DNA of 64,000 nucleotides, from NCBI GenBank assembly GCA_947650285.1, contig CANTFL010000002.1, forward strand, positions 124,001 to 188,000, written 5' to 3'. The notes beneath the pieces are model-generated. The model was not told the origin of the DNA. It did no database searches and saw only the letters and a list, made by a program, of their open reading frames with translations. A program made the translations under genes and the position numbers. This document shows, in pieces, positions 12,280-21,306 of this stretch (position 1 is the first letter of the stretch; each line of letters begins with the position of its first letter). Source of the DNA: Hyaloperonospora brassicae (taxonomy: Eukaryota > Oomycota > Peronosporomycetes > Peronosporales > Peronosporaceae).

Positions 12280-12564
12280 TTAAAACCAAATCGCAAATTC
12301 CGCTGGTGCTTTAAACCAGTCTGTCAGAAACTTTGTTGTGGCTGCCACCGGAGCAAAACGTTCTTCGTCCCCTTCGGCTCTATTGGGATGCTTGACGTCC
12401 AAGATGGCCACTGCCCCACGCAGGCCCTTCGAATGCTTGACGTTGTCTTCGCGAGCGTGAAGAGCTGAAGTTGCAGCAGAAGTGGCAGCCGCAGAAGCCA
12501 CTGGTCCAGCGCTTGCTCCAACGCAGACGAACGTCGAAAGCAGAAACCAGCACAATAGACGCAT
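12280..12564 (-). CDS. Short RXLR-dEER effector candidate (94 aa)
   Basis: The ATG at 12564 is chosen because it begins a clear signal peptide (MRLLCWFLLSTFVCVGASA, residues 1-19). A small Ala/Ser-rich stretch follows, then SKGLR at about 46-50 (an RXLR variant with Lys at the first position) and GDEER at about 66-70. This order and spacing is the hallmark of host-translocated oomycete effectors. Only about 25 residues follow, ending FKAPAEFAIWF, so the effector domain is missing or very small. It may be a 3'-truncated gene. It stands alone between repeat DNA and a tRNA pseudogene. Known: the RXLR-dEER family is secreted into plant tissue. Inferred: membership here. No function is proposed. 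Confidence 0.65.
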   Translation of the reverse strand: MRLLCWFLLSTFVCVGASAGPVASAAATSAATSALHAREDNVKHSKGLRGAVAILDVKHPNRAEGDEERFAPVAATTKFLTDWFKAPAEFAIWF

Positions 12565-13012
12565 AATCTTGGGTCGGGCGCGCGATACGGACGGAAATGT
12601 GCTGTGCGCACGAAATGGAATCGACACCACTAGGTCAGAGGAGGAAGTGGACCAAGGTGTGGTCTGCGGCAGAACAACGCGTTCTTGATAAAGAATAGTC
12701 GAAACTGATGATAAGATAGAGCCCTTTGCACTTTTTTCTCACGGTACTAACTGGGTGGTGTAGGTCCCTTGATCGCCACTCGGAGTGATGCAGCAACGGG
12801 CGCGACTGATTTTTTTGCAATCCCGTCAGATTTGAAAGCGGGCCTGCGGGCCTCACCACGCTTCAGGTATGTATGAGCGTATCAACAGGTCCTCGAGAGT
12901 CGTAGTGCACAATGCCAAGTACCAGCCGTTTGAGGCCGATCGGGCATCCCGCCGAGAAAGCCTGCCATTTGAAGTCTCCCGCAGTGTGATGTGTACAGTA
13001 GTGCCTCGATGG
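12565..13012. other. Effector upstream region, nothing recognised
   Basis: This is 5' flanking DNA of the effector candidate. I do not see a clear oomycete initiator element. Open frames on both strands here are short and lack motifs. Confidence 0.4.
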
Positions 13013-13085
13013 TGGGGAGCTTAGCTTAAATGGTAGAGATCTACGAATGCGGGAGGAAAGGGGATCGATATCCCCAGTGCCCACC
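13013..13085 (+). pseudogene. tRNA-Ala-like pseudogene
   Basis: The segment has a D-arm/A-box-like stretch (TAGCTTAAATGGTAGAG) and a T-arm/B-box (GGGGATCGATATCCCC, with a perfect 5-bp stem), followed by an acceptor-like AGTGCCCA. These match the form of eukaryotic tRNA-Ala. The anticodon arm is several bases too short and does not fold, and the 5' acceptor strand pairs only partly with the 3' strand. It is therefore a decayed tRNA gene or tRNA-derived repeat. Confidence 0.55.
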
Positions 13086-14095
13086 CTTCACTTCCCAAAT
13101 TGGGCTCTTCAAGCAACAACAACGGATAGAGACGGACACTTTTAAGAGCCAGTCATTCGGCCCCCTTACATTAGACGAGAAATCCCCCATAGTGGGGTCA
13201 AGGTGATAAGGGCGGAGGCCTTTGCTCCGCTGCGCGTGCTACGGGAGGCAGCGCAGCATGCGACCCGAAATGAAAAAAAATCCACCGGTATCCTGCGGTG
13301 CGGCGAATGTCAATAGAAATCGACGCCTCGTGCCTATGTGAGTTCCTGCTTTTCACGAGTTGCCTCCCCGCGCCGCCTCGTTCGCTGCGCCCGAAATCCA
13401 CGCCCACGATGTGAACTCTCCTCAGAACGTGATGATCTGTTGAGATCCAGTACCGGTCGTTTATGTAGAGTAAGCACCAGGCCACGATAATATTGGTCTA
13501 ATGGTGCACCTGCGCACGTCCGCATTCGATTGTGCAATAGGATCGACCCGAAGAGCAGAGCAAGTCGGTCACCACGAGTGCGACCAGGCATTACGTTAAG
13601 GTTGCACGCTGGGACTTCCTGACTGGAAAAACTCCTAGCCATGCGTTTTCTGTCCTTTGAAGCAGTGGAAGCGCGATGAGACGCACATCCCAGCCATCCT
13701 GACAAGAGTGCGCACAACGTTCTAACATTGGACTTGGTCAACAGTTATTACCACGTGGCCTTTCGAGAGTGCCCCCGTGACGTCTGGAATATTAAGCCGA
13801 ATGAGGAACGTGGTAGGAGAAAGTTCGTGCCATGATAGATGACCGAGGTGGTTTCCACACAACAGACATCTTATGAGTGATAAGTAGCTCTAATAGACGA
13901 TCTAACCTCTCGGTAGCATTTTGCCCCTCATCTGCAGACGCCATCCTTCTGACGCCAATCAATGTCGCCAACCAGGTATGGACTGAATGCATGTGCATTT
14001 CATTGGTGTCCATGCGCACCGAATAGTATCCACAGCAGCCGCGCCGCAAGTGCGCAAGTTAGTCCTAATATCGATTTACACCTGTCAACGTTACG
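13086..14095. other. No gene supported
   Basis: A 135-codon minus-strand open frame (13741-13334) and shorter ones exist, but I recognise no domain, signal peptide or composition that supports coding. This could be exonic remnants or random frames in moderately GC-rich DNA. Confidence 0.35.
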
Positions 14096-14620
14096 TTATG
14101 ACCATACTTGAACATACGCGTAGCTTTCTGCGTCAGTCAAAAATTGCAGAGTGGCAATTGCGAGATGATTGTAGCGGCGAATGTGAGACAGGGTGCGTGG
14201 CACACAAGGAATAGTGTCCCAGTAGTTGCCCGGTATGATGCAGTCGTAGCAAAGCCCGGATAAGGCGTCGACGTTGGCCTCTTGGAAGTAGATTGAAGTG
14301 GTCTTTGCCATTCCATTCGCAGGCATCATCAGTGCACGCTGTTCGTTGCAGCTGCATCGTAGTAGTCGATACATCTGGGCTTCGACACGCAATTGACGGA
14401 GGTTGATAGGCAAAGAATTCATGGATGTTGTGTCGCCCCAATGGTACACTAGTGCATTGGTAAGCGAAGTCGATGCCACAACTACCTGATGCAATAGAGG
14501 CAGAAGAGCGCCTTGGCGATACGTGCGACCGCTGTTTATACAGACACTGATTACAAACACGACGTCAATACGTTTTCGGTGCAACCAAGCAGTGCAACCA
14601 AGCAGTGCAACCAAGCACAT
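14096..14620 (-). other. Possible fragment of an unrecognised protein
   Basis: The minus-strand frame runs 174 codons. From about residue 45 its composition looks protein-like and non-repetitive, with segments such as MYRLLRCSCNEQRALMM, ANVDALSGLCYDCIIPG and HLAIATLQFLTDAESYAY. The first part overlaps a short tandem repeat and is probably not original coding sequence. No family is recognised. It could be an exon or a relic of a host gene or transposon. Confidence 0.3.
14581..14619. repeat. 13-bp tandem repeat, three copies
   Basis: The unit GCAACCAAGCAGT is repeated about three times, with the last copy diverging after GCAACCAAGCA. It is a small local slippage repeat. Confidence 0.8.
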
Positions 14621-14897
14621 GATCTATGATCGTGCGAAAAGAAACATAAGGGATCAATGGTCGGCCACAAAGGCGCGACAGTTACTGAATGGATATACCT
14701 CAGTAGAGACAACGCTGTTGCAGCATCTCTACGGTACATCAGCTCCAATGCGTGTAGTATTGTTATAAGAGGGCCGCACTGCAACAGGCACGAGAATTCT
14801 ACCCGAACAGTGCCTAAACTTTTACGTACCAGCCATAAACTTCGCCTTCACCTTTTTCAGCCCATCCGCGTTTGGCGCACGTCACATACGAGTTACG

Positions 14898-15294
14898 ATG
14901 ACCACCACCGGCATTACGCGACGACGCCAACGCGAGCGAGCGACCGAGAGACCGACAATGGCAATGACATCGAGCATCGACATGAACGCCGAGTTGGCGC
15001 ATCTCGGGCGCGAACAAGGACACTTCCTTTAGCAGCGGAAGCGTCCGTCGGCAACCGTACACAGTGTGGCAGTGCGCCCGAGCGAGCATCAGGCGGGCAC
15101 CTGAATCCAGAGCTCGTGGATACCGCGCCTGGACACGGCGCTAGTCAAATGCTGAAGAATGTCGTGGAGCGCCACGCGACGGTATCAGTAGGTCTTAACG
15201 AACGGTTGTTGCTCCGTGGGTCAAATCCAAAAAAACCCACTGGGATTTCCAGGTACCGCTCGACGGCAGGGGCTGGGGGACAAGAAGGACGATC
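14898..15294 (+). pseudogene. RPAP1 homologue pseudogene, 5' part
   Basis: This is upstream sequence of a gene like RNA polymerase II-associated protein 1, which in other eukaryotes helps assemble or import Pol II. From the ATG at 14898 one frame reads MNAELAHLGREQGHFL before a stop, like the conserved start of RPAP1. After a frame change it reads QMLKNVVERHATVSVGL, comparable to the VLTKIIERDTSSVAVN region of human RPAP1. A frameshift in an A-run near 15230 then leads to NPLGFPGTARR, like the GVAFPAV region. The frame passes through the target duplication CGATC into 23285. It carries several stops and frameshifts and is dead. I infer another intact copy elsewhere because RPAP1 is generally essential. 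Confidence 0.6.
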
Positions 15295-15687
15295 TGTAAC
15301 GGGGCAGCCCGTTACATGGAAATTGTCATTTGAGAGATAATGACAATAAAGAATATTATGTTAAATATTCTTTCAACAATATCACCAAGAGTGGTGATAT
15401 TGATGGGTCGACCAAAAAGTCTGCTCATTGGTTGATATCTTGATAATATCAACCCGCCAATCGCCGCAAGACGCGCGCAATGAGTGGTGACGAGACGTCA
15501 CCATACACTCAGTTATATTAGTATAATTAAGTTAAGTCAAACAGAGAGACAGTGGGTAAAGACTTAATTGTATTAATATAACAGTTCTACTTTTACCTTA
15601 TCTAAGCTTCCTCGTTTGCCACGTGTACGTCAGTCGGGCGCACCAAAACCCTTGCGTTAAGTTCACGCAAGGGTGTGCCCCGTTACA
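15295..15687 (+). repeat. 5' LTR (393 bp), palindrome-packed
   Basis: It begins TGTAACGGGGCA and ends with the exact inverted complement TGCCCCGTTACA, a 12-bp terminal inverted repeat rather than the usual 2-5 bp. Internal stems in order: 15295-15316 (9 bp), 15322-15347 (9 bp), 15348-15373 (10 bp), 15377-15402 (11 bp), a GGTTGATAT/ATATCAACC stem near 15430-15454, 15485-15503 (8 bp, TGGTGACG AGA CGTCACCA), a long imperfect pair 15512-15532 with 15562-15582 (19 of 21), and 15648-15674 (10 bp). Promoter and poly(A) signals are presumably here but could not be pinned down. Confidence 0.95.
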
Positions 15688-15689
15688 CC

Positions 15690-15697
15690 TGGTAGCA
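15690..15697 (+). promoter_or_regulatory. Primer-binding site, initiator tRNA-Met type
   Basis: TGGTAGCA starts two bases after the LTR. It is complementary to the last eight bases (UGCUACCA) of metazoan-type initiator methionine tRNA, a common primer for gypsy elements. The match stops at eight bases, so the exact tRNA should be checked against the host. Confidence 0.6.
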
Positions 15698-15731
15698 ATT
15701 TGTAGTCCTTCCAAGGACCACAACATCCAAC

Positions 15732-16886
15732 ATGAACATGTTGGATGATGAAGAGACCTTTCACGCCACGCGTGAAGGGTTTACCCATTTGAGTGACATC
15801 GAATGGGGTGCGATAGAACGAATGAGTTCTACCGTAGGCGAGCTCGCCATTAGCGCCATGTTGGAGTCTCTAGACAGAGACCAACAACATGCCGCTATAG
15901 CCAAGTTCATTCAACATGAACTTGTCGCCGAAAGGGAAAAAGTAGCCTTGCTTCACCAGCAAGGCTCTCAACAGGCCGATCAGTTGAGAGAACTCGGTGC
16001 TCAACAGACAGAGCTGTTAGGACAGCAGCAGTTCCATGCTGCTGTGGGCGGGACGGCACATGCGCGTCGTCCGGAGGTCATGAAAGTTGACATCTCCAAG
16101 TACAGTGGAGTCACGGAGGACTCCCTGTTACTATGGTTTGTCGAACTCGACAGAGCCTTAAGGGATCGTCGCGTCGAAGATGAGCAAATGAAACTCACAT
16201 TTGCTCAAACCCACTTGGCAGGTCGTGCCAAAACTTGGTCCCTGGGGATCGAGAGTAGCGACCCACATGTGTTTAGGTCGCTAGATGACTTCAAGTCCCG
16301 GATCAGACAAACGTTTGAGCCGCCACGGGCTGAGTTCAGGGCTCGTTCTGAGCTCCTGAAACTCAAGCAGTGTAAGCGTGGTGTGCACGCTTACGCTCAA
16401 CATATACGACTCCTTGCGAGTAGTATAACTGCTAACCCAGTTCATGAACACACGTTGATTACGGTGTTCATGCAAGGGCTCGCAGAAGGGCCCGTCGGGA
16501 GCCACCTCTTCCGCCTTGAGCTGAATACGCTTGAAGAAGCGAAATCAGCCGCGGAACAGGAAGACTTTAGCATGAGACAGGCTCATGCTAGCTCAAACTC
16601 TTATCGTCCACCTAGACGACAAGAGATCGGAGGTCCAGAGCCAATGGACATCTGCTATGCTGAGAGCGCGAGACCTCGCCCTTCAAACAACAAGCTATTG
16701 CAGAAGTGCAATCGCTGTCAGAAGTTAGGGCACTACGCATACGAGTGTAGTGCTCCACGCCCAGTACCAAACAGTACTGAGCGAAATGGACGACCATTTA
16801 CCAGAAAGGGCAATGGGCGTGGGTCCAGCGCTGTTGCGAAGCCGCAACAGCGAGACGGACCTTCAAAAAATGGTCAGGGTCAGTAG
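15732..16886 (+). CDS. Gag polyprotein (384 aa, intact)
   Basis: This is the structural protein of the element's particles. It has a glutamine-rich coiled coil (~43-105), a retrotransposon-gag capsid-like domain (~150-270), a CCHC zinc knuckle with Cys326, Cys329, His334 and Cys339, and a basic Gly/Gln tail. The start lies inside the hairpin 15727-15744 and is the first ATG after the leader. It stops at TAG 16884-16886, just downstream of a slippery heptamer leading into pol. Many perfect stems lie in the coding sequence, for example 15903-15923, 15944-15966, 16182-16206 and 16372-16394. It is nearly identical to the gag at 9013-10167. Its survival while pol is dead suggests either recent loss of pol or mobilisation in trans. 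Confidence 0.9.
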   Translation: MNMLDDEETFHATREGFTHLSDIEWGAIERMSSTVGELAISAMLESLDRDQQHAAIAKFIQHELVAEREKVALLHQQGSQQADQLRELGAQQTELLGQQQFHAAVGGTAHARRPEVMKVDISKYSGVTEDSLLLWFVELDRALRDRRVEDEQMKLTFAQTHLAGRAKTWSLGIESSDPHVFRSLDDFKSRIRQTFEPPRAEFRARSELLKLKQCKRGVHAYAQHIRLLASSITANPVHEHTLITVFMQGLAEGPVGSHLFRLELNTLEEAKSAAEQEDFSMRQAHASSNSYRPPRRQEIGGPEPMDICYAESARPRPSNNKLLQKCNRCQKLGHYAYECSAPRPVPNSTERNGRPFTRKGNGRGSSAVAKPQQRDGPSKNGQGQ

Positions 16887-19800
16887 GGGCGGAGCGCCCT
16901 ACTGATCCAGCAACCTCAAGAGAATTTGCAAATCTCTTGACGAAAGTTGCTCCAGATACACAATCATTGTGTGTCTCTGCACCTGGTGATGACGTTTCGC
17001 TCATCACCTTGAAGTTGGAAGCGACAAATGATTTGTCGCTTCGTGCCCTAGTAGACTGTGGGGCGTCGAACAACTTTGTTCGTCGCCAGTCACTAGAGGG
17101 TCGTAGGCTCAAGTTCGTTGAGCGCGACATTACCCTTACGGGGATGACGGTGCGCCTTGCAACAGGCGCATCGATTACCGTTGATAATCGTGTAGTAGGA
17201 ATCCACTACACGTTAGAGGGCGAACAGTACAATGATGAATTCATCGTACTGGATCTGGATGACAAATTTGATGTCATCCTGGTATTACCTTGGCTCAGAA
17301 GGTACACGCCAAGTGTGAGCTGGCAGCATTGATCCGTGAAGATTCCTGCCGCTTGTTCATCAAATGGCCATCTGATGAACGTCATGGAGCGTCCACAAGC
17401 GTGTGGATGTACTGCGAGTGAGTGCGATGGCCTCATTTGCGGTACGGTCGTTAGCACGACTGCACAAGACCTCAGTGTAGCTGATCGCTACACTATGGAG
17501 TAAACTCACGGTGTCTGTACAGAAGTACGGGCAGCGCCGAGGGTCAACCACTCGAATAAGTCGAGTGGACCGGGAAGTGGATGCACGCCTAGCGGGCGAC
17601 ATCCTAGCAAGAGAAAAACGGTTGCCCAAAAGCGGCAACACGGATATCCTAGGTCGACTGGAGGGTCGACCGTAGAGTATCGGTCCCTGACTGTGGTTGC
17701 ACAGCCACAGTCAGAAGACGTCGAGGGAATAAGTCCCCACGTACTTGAGGAAGGAATTCCTCAAGAGTCACTTGCTTAAGGATTAGGACTTCAGCAACCT
17801 GTGGAAGCAAGTTCCCAGGAAGAAACCGAGACGTTGAACGTCTTGGTCAATGAAGGATCAAGCGTAGGCGCTTACACTCTTGATCTGCTTGTGCCTCCGA
17901 AGTTAACTTCGGAGATAACTCAGTTGCCAACGCTAGAACCGAAACGGTTCTTGCGTGATCTGCGTAGTGGCCAAGTCAAGCAGATCTGCATACTCTTCAG
18001 AGAGGATGAGCATGTGGCCGATATTCGGTCGGCAACAGTATTTGCTGAGAACGAACGGGTTCTCAGCAGCTCATCGATGGACGAAAGTGTCCTCGATGAG
18101 AAGACTCGGATTGAGTGATACACGTCTCAATCCTGGGAGTCACTTCAGGCAAATCCTTTGTATAAGGATTTGATTGAATTCAAGGATGTGTTCCCTGAAT
18201 CCGTGCCATGCGAGTTGCCTAAGGACAAAGGCACTCGACACGAGATCGAGCTCAGACAGGGCTCGAAGTACTGTGTCATGAAGCAGTGGCCACTGCCTCG
18301 TGAACAAGTACCAGCGATCGACAAGTTCTTTGCCGATCGCTTAGCAGCGAGACATGTGAGGGAATCAACATCCCCTCACAACTCTCCGACCTTCTGTGTG
18401 CGAAAGACCACAGGAGGATGGCGGATAGTGCACGCATTCAACAAATTGAATGCTGCAACGGTACCGTCTCGGACGCCGATACCGAGAAAGGACGTCATCA
18501 TAGATGGTATGTCAAAGAGTACCATCTTTTCGTCCATGGATCTGATGGATGTATTCTATCAGATCCTCATGCGTGAACGGGCCATCCCGTACACAGCAGT
18601 GAGCACCCCCAGCGGTATGCTGTGGGAGCGGCTAGTGATGCCACAGGGGCTGAGCAATGCCCCTGCAACATTTAACAGATGTATGACAAATCTGTTGAGA
18701 CCGGTGCGAGACTTCGCACCGAGTTACTTCGACGATGTGTTCGTCCATAGCCGGGCTATGGACGGAAAGACGGACGTTGAAGTTCACAGACCACACGCTC
18801 ATTAGGTTCTTCAACTTATGCGCAAGCATAAGTTGTATGCCAACCTCAAGAAGTGTATATTCGCGGCTAGCGAAATACCACTTCTTGGGTGCATCGTGGG
18901 TAAACACGTCGTACGCCCTGATCCCGAAAAGATCAAGGCGATCACCAACTGGCCAGTGCTAGTCGATGTCAAGGGACTAAGGAAGTTCCTTGGGATAGCG
19001 GCGTACTTGCACAAGTACTCGCGCAACTTCGCCGAGATGACGGTACATCTTTCTTGGTTACGAACATAAAATGACAAATGGTCGTGGAACGCTGAGTGTC
19101 AGCGTTCCTTCGAAGGTATCAAGCAAAGCTTGATGCAATCGCCCATCTTGGCGATTGAAGATCAGGACAGACCATTTCATGTGGTCTGTGACGCCAGCGA
19201 TTTTGCAATCGGCTGTGCGTTAATGCAGTTCGACGCAGATGGCGCGGAGCACGTCATCTGTTTTCAGTCGCGTCAGCTGCAAGCAGCTGAGCGCAATTAA
19301 CCAGTGCATGACAAGGAACTCCTTGCCATGAAATACGCACTGGCTAAGTTTCGCGTCTATATATTGGGAGATAGACCGTTCATCGTCTATACGGACCATG
19401 CTTCAATACACACGGCCGTAAACAGCCCACACCTCTCGCAAAGGATGGCGAGGTGGATGTCTTTCTTCGCGGAGTATAACTTCTCCGTGGAGTATAAACC
19501 AGGACGACTAAACGTCGTCGCTGATGCGCTCGCGCGCCGGCCCGATTTCGAGCCGGACGCACAACCAAATAGTGAGGATAAGCCCACTGTTGCGACACTG
19601 TCAGTCAGTGTCCCGTCGTCAAGTTTACTTGACGACGTACGAAAGGCATACGCGGAAGATAAGGATCTTCTGCGATTGATGGATCATCTGGTGAATCCAT
19701 CTAGTAAATCAATGAGGGATTTACCGGCTTTAAGCCGATCCTCATCGGATCGGTATTGTACACGCAACGGATTGCTGTACTATACAGCTGTTGCCGACGA

Positions 19801-21306
19801 CACGCCTCGTGTCGTCGTACCCGCTCATCATGATTTGCGGTTGCGCATCATGTACTAGTGTCACGATGCCTCAACAAGTGGCCATCGTGGAAGGGAAAAG
19901 ACTTACCTCACGGTAAGTCGCGACTTTTACTGGCCCCGCCAATTTCAGTTTGTTCGCAAGTACATACGTGCTTGCGAAGTATGTCAACGGGTGAAGCCTA
20001 GTCCTTCATCCCGTGCGCAATTGCAGTCTCTGCCTGTTCCGACAGAGTGCTGGCAGTCCGTTTCAATGGACTTCGTCTTCTGGTTTCCCGAAGACGCTCA
20101 CAAGAATAATGGTATTCTTGTGTTTGTTGACCGGTTCAGCTAGATGGTCCATCTTGCTGCTGTACCCGAGTCGATCAAGGCTCAAGGTTGTGCTCGTGTC
20201 TTTCTTGACACGGTCTTTAGACTCCACGGGTTACCCCGTGAACTCGTATCCGACCGTGACCCTCGGTTCACGGCGGCATTTTGGCAAACAGTGTTTCGTT
20301 CTCTCGGAACACGATTGACGATGTCTACTTCTGACCATCCGGAAACAGATGGTCAGACGGAACGTGCGAACCGTGTCCTCGAAGAGATTCTTCGAGGATA
20401 TGTCCACTCGATTTCGAGTTGGAGCGAATTCCTACCCATGGTGGAATTTGCCATCAATAATACGGTGCATGCTTCAACACAGCACACACCGTTTTACGTG
20501 AATGGTTTACGCCATCCACGTGTGCCCGCCCTTCTAGAGTGTGACTCTTGGATAAGGGGGGAGGGACTCGTTCGAGCAAAAATCGTTTTGGCTCTTGCTC
20601 ATCACGTGTCGACGCTAACGTCGTCACGTATGATGCCGATGTCGATCAGGTCGACATCGCTGATGACGATCACCTCAATATTAGCGGCGACGCTATTATT
20701 GACTCGGATGATGATGACGATGCTGTTATATTCAGCATCGTCAACGATTATTCCAGCGAGGAAGAAGACAACCTCGCTGAAGAAGAGAACAATCTCTTAG
20801 CAGTGCGCACGAAGCGCACTGAAAGACAAAACAAATAGTTAGCAGAGAACTTCCTGCTTACTCGAGAGGCGGTATTCCGTTTCGTTCAGGACTCCATCGC
20901 AAATGCGGTGGACCGCCAGAGACAGAACGCAGACAAGAATGGAAGAGCAAATGTTCTTTCATTTAAAGTATAAGACCTAGTACTACTGTCTACGGTAAAC
21001 TTACCTGGACATGCAGTCACTAATGTCGGCAGTAGCAAACTACTGCCGAAATACATTGGGCCATTTCGAGTGTTGCATCGCAAGGGCGATGCATACACAC
21101 TCTAATTGCCACGTAGGATGCGCACGCATCCTACGTTTTACGTGGGGCGACTCAGGCCGTACTGTCAGTACGAGCCTTCTTCTTCCGATGAAGATAGCCC
21201 CCACGTTCAAGAACATCCATCAAGTTCTTGCGTTCGCGCTCCAGACGATCCGTCTGGTCGCGCAGATATGATACCTCGGTATTCAACCAAGATATCTCCC
21301 CGCTAG
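16862..21306 (+). pseudogene. Pol polyprotein (PR-RT-RH-IN), inactivated
   Basis: The protease has LVDCGASNNFV (about 17045-17080). The reverse transcriptase (about 18160-18960) has a SYFDDVFVH active site near 18725. RNase H has VCDASDFAIG, HDKELLAM, YTDH and VADAL (about 19180-19530). The integrase has a zinc finger (HHDLR...CEVCQ), then the catalytic residues in SMDFVFW, SDRDPRF and ANRVLEEIL (about 19830-20400). The C-terminal domain is KYIGPFRVLHRKGDAYTL (about 21040-21105). Stops interrupt the frame at about 17330, 17501, 17777, 18116, 18803, 19067, 19298, 19856, 20141, 20836, 20971 and 21103, with a frameshift in a G-run near 20550. An acidic linker (20600-20800) separates integrase from its C-terminal domain. 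Not functional. Confidence 0.9.
16865..16871 (+). promoter_or_regulatory. -1 ribosomal frameshift heptamer between gag and pol
   Basis: The sequence A AAA AAT fits the X XXY YYZ slippery rule in the gag reading frame (TCA AAA AAT). Pol is in the -1 frame and is open across this site through the gag stop at 16886. It is followed by short inverted repeats, including CAAGAGA/TCTCTTG at about 16917-16939, that could serve as a stimulatory stem. The heptamer is conserved in copy 1. Confidence 0.65.
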
